From NCBI RefSeq assembly GCF_001625215.2, contig NC_030385.2, positions 1,667,135 to 1,731,134 of the forward strand: a stretch of DNA of 64,000 bases, read 5' to 3'. The notes under the pieces are model-generated. The model made no database searches. It had not been told where the DNA came from and worked only from the letters and a program-made list of their open reading frames with translations. A program made the position numbers and the translations under genes. Source of the DNA: Daucus carota subsp. sativus (taxonomy: Eukaryota > Streptophyta > Magnoliopsida > Apiales > Apiaceae). Each line of letters begins with the position of its first letter. The stretch's first letter is position 1. Below are positions 47,190 through 57,429 of this stretch, one piece after another.

Positions 47190-47270
47190 CTGCATGGGTT
47201 TATATAAGTCCCAAAGTGTTCATAAACAGGGCACGTGTCCTAAACTCTAATGCATGCAAAGGACGCGTGG
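47190..47270 (-). promoter_or_regulatory. TATA box with ABRE, RY and coupling-type elements of the LEA7-like gene
   Basis: Upstream of the ATG at 47073, on the minus strand, a TATATAA box lies at 47200-47207. Further upstream are a G-box-type ABRE GGACACGTGCC (47230-47240), RY words CATGCA (within 47191-47196 and 47251-47257) and CCACGCGTCC (47261-47270), which resembles a CE3-type coupling element. These are established ABA- and seed-responsive motifs, so expression in maturing seed or under drought is likely, though untested here. Confidence 0.65.
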
Positions 47271-48344
47271 CGATAATATTTAGGTATGGCAGTGCATTGA
47301 TATTCGAAATTTTATTGATTGAGGTCCGTGGATAAGAACAGTGCCCCTGGACACTTTTAGCATATGCAAATGTCACTTTGACTATTCAAATTTGTGAAAT
47401 CAGCTTTTAGTCTATTTTTCAAGTTAAATACAAGTTAAATATATAAATTTTGGATGACGAAAACCAAATAATTTCAAATGAATTAAAATATACTTATGAT
47501 TTATTGGTTAAAATTGGTTTTTATGCCTACAACTTTTATACTGTTTAAAAAGGTATCGGTATAAAAATCGTTGTTAAAAATGAAATATAAAATAATATAT
47601 CTGATAAATTTTGTGACAGATTTTTATAAAAATTGTAAAAATTGAAATTTTTGTGACAAATTTTTATATGTAATGACACGTTTTCTTCACAAGTAAGAAA
47701 TTGTTTTAAGAAACTATTTTTCAACTTATCAGACGTTATTCATTTGTTTACCAAAAGAAAATAATTATTACAACACTACGAAGAGAACTTAAATTCATAT
47801 ATGTTTCAATTTATAAATCTCGAAGATAAACTAATGTCACTTATATTGCCTAATCGTGCTCCGTTTAGAAAATGCGTTTAATTTCGTTCCAAAAAAGAAG
47901 TGCGTTTATATTTAAGCGGCAACTCAGTTTGGTTTTACGTAAGTTGTGTCAACTTGTGATAGTGAAAGCTGATGAATCATGAATGCATGATAAGAAGAAT
48001 CCTCCAGATGCAACACGTATCATGTTCCCTGCCACGCGTCAGAAGAAGAGCACTATAGTTGCTACGTAGCGTTAGGCTTCTTTTTATAATTGCACCTGTT
48101 TCTGACATAAAACATCATCTCCTTTGCTGTCACGTTGTATTTTATTACTTACATCTTTGATTTAATTTTCTAATTTTGATTTTGTGTGTTGTTTGGTTTT
48201 TGTATATCATGCATCTCCTTAACGGTTGCCATCGTTGTGAAGTTTGGTCATATACTCATCCGTCGAATTCGGCTGAATTTCCGCATAAAAAAGAAGAATT
48301 TCCGCATAAAAAAGAAAATTTTTATTTGTTATATTTTGTAGCGG

Positions 48345-48735
48345 GCAACTGATTTTTAGGGTCGATTTATATTTTACAAATAAAAATATCTCATTATTTT
48401 ACAAAACATGTTTCACAAATAATATTATTTCAATAAAATTTTTAGAATATATTATTTATGTTATAGCAACATGAACATGTATTTTCTACAAACTAAGCAA
48501 CATGAACATGTATGTTCTACAAATTAAGCATGTTTTATAAAATAATATATTTTTAACAATGTTTGTTGTTGTAAAATGTATGGGACCTGCAAGATTTTCA
48601 ATAAAATAAAAAAATTTGTAGAACATTATTTGAAAAAAATAATATATTTTGTAATATTTTAAACTATATTTTATTTGGAGAACATATGTGGATCCAAAGA
48701 CCTTAATAAAAAGATTCCATAGAACTTGACTCCTG
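48345..48735. repeat. decayed relative of the 11964-12352 MITE
   Basis: The right end GATTCCATAGAACTTGACTC and repeated TTTTACAAA and ACATGAACATGTATxTTCTAC words match the family's terminal and internal patterns. It lies in the 2-kb spacer between the two LEA genes. Confidence 0.4.
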
Positions 48736-49065
48736 TTTTTTATTATAATTTTTCTTGAATTTCCTATAAATAATAACAGGACTTTATTCTAAATTGTTAT
48801 ATGAATACAAAATCACTCACGTATTATTTTTATTTATAAATATTTTAATATAAAATTATTTTAAATCATGATTCCGACACCAATGACGAACAATCGCTAA
48901 GACTATACAGGAAAATCGACTAACAGAAGTGATCGAAGCAAATAGACGGATAAGTACATTTCAGTTTCTGACCGAGTAAAACGCTGATCAAATGCTTGAC
49001 ATGTGTTAGAATGTGCACCCTGTGTGGCATGCCCAAGACAATTTGTAGGCTATCAACTTTAAATT

Positions 49066-49081
49066 TATATATATACATGCA
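49066..49081 (+). promoter_or_regulatory. TATA box and RY word of the small LEA-related gene
   Basis: TATATATATA (49066-49075) is followed at once by CATGCA (49076-49081), 69 nt before the ATG. Upstream, ACACGTAT (48015-48022) and CCACGCGTC (48032-48040) resemble ABRE and coupling elements. Confidence 0.45.
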
Positions 49082-49149
49082 CGCAGAGAATTCGCATATT
49101 TTAAGAAGCTGAAGATTTTAATCTGATTTTACATATGTTAAGAAGGAAA

Positions 49150-49654
49150 ATGGCAAGCCACGATAACATGTACAGCTCTGATGGTGCTTCCGGACAACCT
49201 CAGGTATCCGTCAGAACAGTCCTTAACGAATCGGATCATCTTTGTCGATTTTTTGCTAATTTTGTTTGATTTCTTGATCGAATATGAATCTTTTGTCGAA
49301 AACAGCTGAGGAGGGATGATAATCAGGCGCAGAACACTGATTTCCTTAACCAGGTGCAGATCTGTTAATCTATTCGTATGCTTCTTTTGAAATCATGTTG
49401 CAGGCATAATTTGTTGCGAACGCGTATAAATTTTGTTGAACTGGCAGACCGGAGAACAGGTGAAAACGATGGCGCATGGAGCGGCTGATGTAGCGTCAGG
49501 AGCGGTGCAGGGAACTATTTTTCTGGCACAGGGGACTGCTTCTGGAGCAGCCAATGTTGCTCAAGGTGCTTCTGATGTCCTGAGGAATACTTTCGGAACA
49601 GGAGGAGAAGCCTCCAGTCCCTCTCCTCAAAACCACAGTGGCAAGCAAAATTAA
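49150..49654 (+). CDS. small LEA-related protein
   Basis: Three exons (49150-49203, 49306-49353, 49448-49654, all phase 0) give 102 residues. The N-terminus MASHDNMYSSDG and the hydrophilic middle LRRDDNQAQNTDFLNQ precede a LEA_4-like helix region, TGEQVKTMAHGAADVASGAV through AANVAQGASDVLRNTFG. Its C-terminal half matches the end of the neighbouring LEA7-like protein (EQVKGMAQGATEAVKNTFG), but the Lys/Glu-rich 11-mers are replaced by an Ala/Gly-rich run. It is divergently oriented from LEA7 across 2.1 kb and looks like a diverged duplicate. AATAAA occurs at about 49720. From memory, Arabidopsis carries a LEA-related gene next to LEA7 as well. Function is presumed stress protection, not shown. 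Confidence 0.85.
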
Positions 49655-50372
49655 TCTCAGACTTCCTGACTAGTTCATCAGGCCACATACTTTTGTTAGT
49701 TTCGTTTTTGTAACTTTCAATAAACCTGTTGTAGTTCTATCGTACGTATCCATCAATAAATCTTATTTGGCGAAAGAGCACAAGCCGCGATTAACCAGAA
49801 TAACCAGGCCATCGACACATCTTGCAAAAACAGATTTAGCAGCCCATGTTCTGTATGCATCAATATAATCATGGTTCCTGTTACATAGATGATACTGGAA
49901 AAACAAGCATTATATATGCAGTTTCTGAATTTACAGTCTCGCATTAACTACTTAATTGCAATGCTTAATTTTGCTGTTATACACCCTAGATGAGATCAGT
50001 CACCAGTGTGACAGTGTCCAACAGTTTAAAGTAGAGCATGATATTATTGTATATGTTCATATATAGTCTATATAGAACAGCAGAGCAAAGTTAGCACACC
50101 GCAATAACAAGTAATGTAATAGAACGTGTAAAATTGATGATTCTACTAGTCACCAAAGAGGTTCCAAAAGAATACTTTTTGGTCGACGAATATTCAAGTA
50201 CAAAATTGGTTTCCTCGCCAAAAAGATGGATACAGAGCCAAGTCAGACACTTTTCTGGTCTAAAACCAGTCATATATACCAATTTACTGTACGGAAAGGA
50301 ATATCATCTACAAAATTAAACTTGTAACAATTCAAGAGTTTTCACCTCGTCTAATTCTTGCTTTGAATATCT

Positions 50373-52509
50373 CTACACGTATTTGAATTTGCGCTTGCCA
50401 GTGAAACAGCGAATAAGTCTTTGGACATCGCCTTTGACAGAAAAGAAGGCTAATACCAGAGCAATTGACATTGTGGGGTATATATATGCTGATGAATGAT
50501 CTCTGATACCACGTTGTCCAAGAACGGCTTCCTTTGCAATTCCCCATATAATGAGGAGTATCCCAGACAGGCTCAATCTCCAGGATCCTACAAGACCGAG
50601 AAATGCCCCTGCCACAGCAAAATAGCTCCCAACAAGAACCTGTTGTGCAAGAGTGGCCATCATTTTAGTGTAAGCTACATCTTACTACCAACTATCATTT
50701 TCCTAATTAGCAGAAAATGGGTCATTGCTGTCTCATTGAATATGATAATTACCAAGGATGAAATTGTATTGAAACGAAAATGTATTAAAACAAGGTTTAT
50801 GACAGTAATTTGGATTTTTTTTATTCAAAGTCGAATATGTGAAACTACTTTCTTTGCAACATACGCCATATAAAATCTTCTTATTTATTAAGATGAAGAG
50901 GAAGACGAAGCGAGCATGGTGATATGGGGGCCTAATGATCAAGGCATGGATTCTCGCTGAAGGAGAGGGAAAGGAAAATGGCAGCAGCAGTACTCCTGCA
51001 GAGGGGAACTCATTTTTGTCCATCTTTCTTTCAGTTTATTTTATTAAGATTTGGTTTTAAGTCTGCAACATCCCAGTTCTTGCCTTAGGGCAAGCCCTAA
51101 TTTTCTTTTAAACGATTCAGTCTGATAGTACTCAGTTCTTGCCTGGGGCAAGTCCTAATTAAAACAGTGGTCCGTTTGAGAAGGAGCAGACAGTTGGTAG
51201 AGCCCCAAAATTTGTAATCTTTTGAAATGAATGAACTTTGCTTATCAAAGAAAAAAGAAGCAACACAGCTATCCTAAAACATTGTAATTTCAAAGTAGGA
51301 ATTCAACTAATGTCCTATGACCTATTGAATCGAAAAGAGATGTACAAACCTCTAGGTAATAATAATCGGTCCTTGAAGAAGCTTTCTTGAACTTATAGAG
51401 ATTAAGCACCCTACTGTAGCTGGGGAGGGGTTTCCGTTTGTATATTGCTTTCCCAACAACACCTGGGTACAAAAGGGCCTTCATCACAAATTGGGGAATA
51501 TATCGACTTTCAATCAACTGAGAGGATGTCACTTGCAGCGGGGACTTGCAGATACCAAACCTGCATGGGATCCTGAAACAGGAACGCAAAATTATTACCG
51601 ATTCTAAAATTAGATTTCAAACTATTCATTCATTGCAATCAAACAACCATGTTAAACAAAACAATCACTCTAAATTTATTCTGAAAATCACTTCAAGAAT
51701 TGTGTAGAAAACCTTGGCATCACCGTAATTACTTCAAGAATTGTGTTGAAAGAGACACAAACAACACGATCAAATCTCAAGATGCAAATGCGAAAGGAAC
51801 AGGCGACATACAGTTAGTCAAAAGCTACACATACTCAATTACAGCCTTTTTTCATGCAAAAAAGTCAATTATAGCCTAATGTACCTTAAGCATAAGATTT
51901 CATCAACTGTAAAATCAAATAAAACCCCATGAACGATAGCACCTCTTCAAGAAAATTCAACTTAATCACAATATACATATCTTTTAATTTTACTCATGTA
52001 AAACCATATCTCACTCACACTTTCTAAAACTCAACGCATACCGTCTCTGACAAAATTCGAACCCTCGACAAATTCGTCTCCGACAAAATTAAACCCTATA
52101 CGGAGCCAGAGAGATATCATCTTACCAACTTACCAAATGTTACAAGACATTGAAAACACTTTTGTTTATAATATCCGAATCAATGTTCAGTTTTTTCATG
52201 GAATAATAAATTCATAAAAAAAGTACAAAATGTGAAATGAAAAACAGGGTAAACACAAAAATAAAACATAACTGTATGCAAAAGGGAGGTATACATAAAG
52301 GGCTGTCGAAAGAGAGAATACCCAGATTATTATTTACCGTACATTACAGAAAAAAAATAAAAAAATAAAAGAAAATACGTAGGATATATACAAACATTAA
52401 AGTACCTGAAGAGAGGGATTTGAAGGAGGATGAGAAGGAAGAAGACGAAAGAGGCTTTGCGAGAGATTGATTTTGCCCGTTTCCTTGTTGCCGATGAAGA
52501 AGAAGCCAT
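50373..52509 (-). CDS. unrecognised plant membrane protein
   Basis: Three exons (52509-52406, 51572-51350, 50639-50373) join in consistent phase to 197 residues, ending at TAG. I do not recognise the family. A Ser/Arg/Lys-rich N-terminus (MASSSSATRKRAKSISRKAS) precedes a hydrophobic span at about residues 20-34 (FVFFLLILLQIPLF). A soluble middle includes the Tyr- and Lys-rich stretch YKRKPLPSYSRVLNLYKFKK. Two or three more spans follow: VGSYFAVAGAFLGLVG at about 112, LSLSGILLIIWGIAKEAVLG, and YPTMSIALVLAFFSV, then a basic tail (FTGKRKFKYV). Intron 2 is 710 bp and intron 1 is 833 bp. The basic-hydrophobic start could be a signal anchor or an organelle signal. Splice sites are canonical and each exon keeps the frame open, so a real gene is likely. 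Confidence 0.8.
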
Positions 52510-52730
52510 TGTTGAATATTGAAGCTTTTTTTACTGCCTGTACAATTTTACAATTTACAATATTATACTTGTGCGATAAATAATATCCATTCGAGAATAT
52601 TTACTATTTTTCACCCTTGATTACTTCCAGCGCCTCTTCTGGTTATTGGGCTAGGGCCTGGGCCCTGGATTATTGGGCGGTGAAAACTTTTAAATCCCTT
52701 TACAATTATTTTCGATTTTACTCTAAATTA

Positions 52731-52908
52731 ATAACCATTATTAATGAGCACGATTGGATAGCCCAAGTGGTGGGCTTATCCTCTGTTGTCCCGGGACACC
52801 CGGGTTCGACTCTGGCTCACCCCGAGATTTATTAGAACAGATACTAATTTGTAAGGCGTATAAGCCTGCATTGTCAAAAAAAAAAAAAAATAACCATTAT
52901 TAATAAGC
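52731..52908 (+). mobile_element. tRNA-derived SINE with poly(A) tail and target-site duplication
   Basis: The body 52750-52890 holds a box A-like GGATAGCCCAAGTGGTGGGC, a box B-like GGGTTCGACTC (52802-52812), a short non-tRNA part and 15 adenines (52876-52890). It is flanked by ATAACCATTATTAATGAGC (52731-52749) and ATAACCATTATTAATAAGC (52890-52908), 18 of 19 bases identical. It lies 241 bp upstream of the membrane-protein gene's ATG in its promoter. Confidence 0.92.
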
Positions 52909-54200
52909 GGAACCAAATTTGAAACACAAGACGTAGCAAAAGTTACAAGATTTGATCGTCATATAGTATATTATACGTACTAATAATAATAACAATAATA
53001 ACAATAACAATAATTATTATTATTAATATTATAGTAGAAGCATAGTATATTCTCATTAAAATACATATATTGACTATGAACTTATAACATTCATGGATTG
53101 ATTAGGATATTATAATTAAAGACGATAATATGGGTTAAAATTATTCTAATAATTATTGGATTATAGAAAAGCTAGCCAAAGTAAAAAGATCTGGGTTCAT
53201 GATTTGTTATCTAAAATTCGTAGCGTAACTGGAGGTCTAAAAAGCCCGCTAGACATCCACGTTTGAGAAACATGGACTGTCCAACTTCAGCTCCGTTATG
53301 GTCCGAACCTCGAATCCTAGTATGATTAGGAGTCAACTTGATGAGTCCAAGATTTTAAGAGTTTTACATGGACTTTGATATTCAGAGATGACAATCTAGA
53401 GTTCTACATAACTTTCAACAGCTAAGGATATGGTTGGAGTGTGAGTTTTTCGAGAGGTTGATTATATTTTGTATTCTTAGCTAGTATGTCAACTCACATT
53501 TTAACTAAGGGTTTCTTATGCCCGGGGATGATCTAAAAAAATTTGTAAGTATATTAAACATTATTTGTTACCATATTGAATTGATATATTCTATTTTAAC
53601 AATCTAAAATATAAATAACATATTATTTTTAAATTATAGTCAACTAATATAATCAATTTTACCGAAACACAATGTCTTACTTTTCCATATATTTTACATA
53701 ATATTTTACCGATCAAATTTAGCTAACAATTATAACCGGAGATACTTGTGCCTCTCGTATTAACTCTAACTTCACTTGTCCCGGTTCACAAAACAGCACA
53801 AAACCACCCAACATTTTATTGTTGACCTAAGGAATAAACTATCCACATGACCATCAATTTTTTGATAAAAAGAGATCGATCTTTATCAAGTTAAGTATAC
53901 CAGATATCTAGGGCAGATAGAACATGACGCTCAAATTGTTAATAAAATTCGAAAGAGGAATATGAACACTCGATGAGACGGCGTCAAAGGACTGAAAGAA
54001 TATCTACCTAATCATTTTCCAGGAAACAATATGCTTGCCTGCTTGAATTGTCTTCCGAATCAAGCAACCTATCAAGTATCAACATGTTCAATTTTTTAGT
54101 TTCTTCGACTTCAATTCAAATTTAATTATTCCGTATTTTTAACACGACACGCATTCATAAATCTTCCATAGAAAAGTAAGCATACCGGAGGAGCACGCAC
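52909..54200. other. gene-free spacer
   Basis: AT-rich DNA with a TAATAATAACAATAAT-type microsatellite at 52978-53030. I see no coding frame, clear transposon ends or RNA gene. Confidence 0.6.
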
Positions 54201-54287
54201 CCTTCTGCATAAATACCAAACAACTCGAAAGCCTAATGCATTTCTGAATTCTTCTCATCAATATTTTCATTTACATTTTCTACAAAA

Positions 54288-54557
54288 ATGAATAGCTCAT
54301 TGCCTCAGAATATTAAAGCTGGAGAAAAAAAGAATTTCTCCGTAAATAATAATATTTCGACAGCTTCTGCAACTGATGTTGCGGCGGCCATGAAAGTGGA
54401 TGCCTTGCCAGCTAGTAGGCTGCTGCCCGAGAGAAGATTATTTGAAGATATAAATCAAAGTGCAGAGATGTTCATCAAGAATTTCAAGCAAGAATTGCGG
54501 ATTCAGAGGCTTGAGTCTATTGCAAGTTATGAAGAGATGCTTGCCAGAGGCACATAA
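54288..54557 (+). CDS. small DUF761-tail protein
   Basis: A single exon of 89 codons plus stop starts at the first ATG after a TATA-like TGCATAAATACC (54206-54217). The N-terminal half is low-complexity and Ala/Ser/Asn-rich. The C-terminus is the diagnostic DUF761 segment: AEMFIKNFKQELRIQRLESI then ASYEEMLARGT, matching the family pattern FI..F...LR.QR.ES...Y.EML.RG. DUF761 proteins are plant-specific and their biochemical role is not established. The length is typical of the short subgroup. The C-terminal match is strong, so I regard this as a real gene. Confidence 0.85.
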   Translation: MNSSLPQNIKAGEKKNFSVNNNISTASATDVAAAMKVDALPASRLLPERRLFEDINQSAEMFIKNFKQELRIQRLESIASYEEMLARGT

Positions 54558-55220
54558 TTTGTTATTCAGATACTGAACTGTCAACTCTGCTGCAAATTAT
54601 TAGAAGATGCTGGCCTGATGCATATAATACACTCGACTAATATTTGTTTCATATATGTTATGATAATTATACAATTCAAATATCTAAACTAAAACAAAAT
54701 TGTCTACAACTAAAACAAAATTGTCTACAACTAAATTAATAAATATTTCAATAATGTTATACTCCTTATTTTCAAGGTGTTTGATCGTGAACTCGTTTTT
54801 CAGCTTGGCTAGAGAACTCAAAATTTGTCCCCAAATTCTTTTATCAAATGACGTGGCAGACGGATTTTAGGTGGGTGGTTTATATGCATACAGGGTTCTC
54901 ATTATTTATTAGTATGAGTATCACCAGTCACACATTGACATATGGATTTGGGAACAAAATTTGGGTTACTTAACATTTTCCTTTGAGCTTACCGGATAAA
55001 TTATATCCTAAATTGGTGTTTTATGATTATGGTTAAATTACAAAATTAGTGATAAAAGGCTTGTAAGCTGATTAATAGTTCTAGAAAAATGTTGAATATT
55101 CCAAAAATTATTTTTAAATTCTTTTCTCAAATTTCAATTGACGGTGTTTGATTAATTCAATCACATAAATAATAACAAAATTCTTATGTACACATAAAAT
55201 TATTAAATTAATATCAATTA
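54558..55220. other. spacer with a 22-bp tandem duplication
   Basis: ACTAAAACAAAATTGTCTAC occurs twice in direct succession at 54688-54731. No gene or RNA is visible in this stretch. Confidence 0.6.
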
Positions 55221-55491
55221 CTCCCTCCGTCCCAATCATTTGTATACAAATGGTTGGGACACGGAGACCAAGAAATTGTATAGGAAATGAGTAAATTTAG
55301 ATAAAAAGTGAGATAGTGGAGGAAAGTAGTGGGTGTAATAGTTTTTATATTATTATAGAATGGAGATAGTGGAAGAAAGTACTTGGTGTAATGATGTTTT
55401 ATATTATAAAAGTTTACTACTTTTCGAATGTATACAATTGATGAGACATTCTAAAAGGGAAACTGTATACAATTTATTGGGACGGAGGGAG
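55221..55491. mobile_element. Stowaway-type MITE
   Basis: It starts CTCCCTCCGTCCCAATCATT and ends ATTTATTGGGACGGAGGGAG, with TA on both sides. It lies about 390 bp upstream of the PPR gene. Confidence 0.82.
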
Positions 55492-55599
55492 TATGTATCC
55501 GTCACCTGAATAAATTTGAAGTACCTCACATTGCTCCTCATATTTTAATTAGAATATCTTCGTGATTAATTAAAATTTTATTACACATATAAAAAGGTA

Positions 55600-55834
55600 C
55601 TCCCTCTGGTCCTTATTATAAGTCAACAAGACTTTTTGCACACACTTTTAGGTGCTTTGACCACACACTTAAAATTATTTTTTTTAAAATTTTCTTTTTC
55701 TAAATTAAAATATATATCAAATATTTTAATTCAGAAAAAGAAAAATTTAAAAAACATAATTTTAAGTAGGTGGTCAAAGGATCTAGAATTGTGTGCAAAA
55801 AGTCTTGATGCCTTATAATAAGGACTAGAGGGAG
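55600..55834. mobile_element. Stowaway-type MITE in the PPR gene promoter
   Basis: It starts CTCCCTCTGGTCCTTATTAT and ends ATAATAAGGACTAGAGGGAG, with TA to the left and TA to the right (55598-55599 and 55835-55836). The whole 235 bp is a near-perfect foldback. It ends only 47 bp before the PPR start codon, so it may supply core promoter or leader sequence. Confidence 0.82.
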
Positions 55835-55881
55835 TACCATAATCTTTTTGAAACACAACACAACTCCTGTTCCATTCAAAC

Positions 55882-57429
55882 ATGAAATCAGCAACACAAC
55901 TTCTCCTGAGAAGATTCCTTAAAAAACCCCACCAATGTCACTTACTCCACTCTCTCCCCTCCAACAATCTCCCCTCTCCTGAGCTCATTAACAATCTCTC
56001 TCGCATCCTCAGCGATTTTCGAGACCCGAAACACGATATCGAAACAGCCCTCATCCCATTCTCCACCAACATTTCCACCAATGTGGTTGAACAAGTCCTA
56101 AAACGCTGCAAAAATCTCGGGTTCTCAGCTCACCGGTTCTTCATCTGGGCTGATCAATTGCCCGGTTTTCGACACAGTAGAGATAGCTATCATATACTAA
56201 TTGAGATTTTGGGTTGTTCTAAGCAATTTCCTTTGATTTGGGACTTTTTGATACAAATTCAAGAATGTAAGGCCTGTGAAATTACCCCCGAGATTTTTTG
56301 GGTGATTTTCAGGGCTTATTGTAGGGCTAATTTGCCTGATGATGCGATTTCGGCTTTTAATAAGATGGTTGATTTTGGAATTCAGCCGGGGTTGGATGAT
56401 CTTGATAAGGTGTTGTTTTCGCTGTGTAAGCGGAAACATGTGAGGCATGCGCAGCAGTTGTTTGATAGAGTGAAGGATCAGTTTGAGGCTAGTGTGAAGA
56501 GTTACAGCATTTTGATGAGAGGGTGGGCGAAAATCGGGGAGGGGAAGGAGTCGAGGAAGGTGTTTGATGAAATGACGGAGAGAGGGTGTGTGGCGGACGT
56601 GCTCGCGTTTAATTGTGTGTTGGAGAGTTTGTGCAAGGGGGGGAATGTGGATGAGGCTTATAAGTTGTTTGGGGAGATTAAGAAGAAGGGGTTTAAGCCG
56701 GATGCGTTTAGTTATTCTATTTTTATCCATGCTACGTGTGAGGCGGATGATGTGCAATCGGCGTTTAGGGTTCTTGATAGGATGAGAAGGTATGATCTTG
56801 TGCCGAATGTTTATACTTATAATTGTATTATTAAGAGGCTCTGTAAGAATGGTAAGGTAGATGAGGCTTATCTGCTTTTGGATGAGATGATTGAACGAGG
56901 AGCAAAACCAGACACTTGGAGTTACAATTCGATCCTAGCGTTTCACTGTGATCATCAGGAAGTTAACAGAGCACTTAAGTTAGTTTCGAGGATGGAAACA
57001 GATGGTTGTCAGGCGGACAGACATACGTATAATATGGTGCTTAAAATGTTGATTAAGATTGGGAGATTTGATAGAGTTACGAGAGTCTGGGAAAGTATGG
57101 AGAAAAAAGGCTTCTATCCATCAGCTTCAACGTATGCTGTTATGGTCCATGGTCTTTGCAAGAAGAGAGGTAAACTAGAAGAGGCGTGTAAGTACTTTGA
57201 GATGATGATTGAAGATGGGATACCACCATACGGGAGTACCTGTGAAATGTTAAGAAACAGAATTATCGGGTTAGGATTTTCAGAGCAAGTAGACATTCTT
57301 TCAGATAAAATGGAGAGGAGCACTTCTTGTTCTATAAAAGAACTTTCCAGCTTAATGAGAGGTAACAGGACCAATGCTAGAGTTAAAAATGAAGAACGAT
57401 ACAGCTCTGATGTCGAGAGTGATGAGTAG
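55882..57429 (+). CDS. P-class pentatricopeptide repeat protein, At1g52640-like, mitochondrial
   Basis: One exon of 515 codons. The N-terminus MKSATQLLLRRFLKKPHQCH is basic and Leu-rich, as in a mitochondrial targeting peptide. From about residue 130 to 470 there are some nine P-type PPR motifs, for example TYNCIIKRLCKNGKVDEAYL, then SYNSILAFHCDHQEVNRALK, then TYNMVLKMLIKIGRFDRVTR. No E or DYW editing domain follows; the tail is acidic and charged. The match to Arabidopsis At1g52640 (523 residues) runs the full length, including VVEQVLKRCKNLGF and YDLVPNVYTYN. P-class PPR proteins bind organelle RNA in a sequence-specific way for processing, stability or translation. The RNA target is unknown. 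Confidence 0.96.
   Translation: MKSATQLLLRRFLKKPHQCHLLHSLPSNNLPSPELINNLSRILSDFRDPKHDIETALIPFSTNISTNVVEQVLKRCKNLGFSAHRFFIWADQLPGFRHSRDSYHILIEILGCSKQFPLIWDFLIQIQECKACEITPEIFWVIFRAYCRANLPDDAISAFNKMVDFGIQPGLDDLDKVLFSLCKRKHVRHAQQLFDRVKDQFEASVKSYSILMRGWAKIGEGKESRKVFDEMTERGCVADVLAFNCVLESLCKGGNVDEAYKLFGEIKKKGFKPDAFSYSIFIHATCEADDVQSAFRVLDRMRRYDLVPNVYTYNCIIKRLCKNGKVDEAYLLLDEMIERGAKPDTWSYNSILAFHCDHQEVNRALKLVSRMETDGCQADRHTYNMVLKMLIKIGRFDRVTRVWESMEKKGFYPSASTYAVMVHGLCKKRGKLEEACKYFEMMIEDGIPPYGSTCEMLRNRIIGLGFSEQVDILSDKMERSTSCSIKELSSLMRGNRTNARVKNEERYSSDVESDE

Noticed and set aside
52750-52890. Box A and box B taken as a true tRNA gene
   Set aside because: There is no cloverleaf or anticodon arm of proper length, and the poly(A) tail with flanking duplications shows a SINE.
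56197-56757. A 186-codon minus-strand frame
   Set aside because: It is the antisense shadow of the intronless PPR gene.
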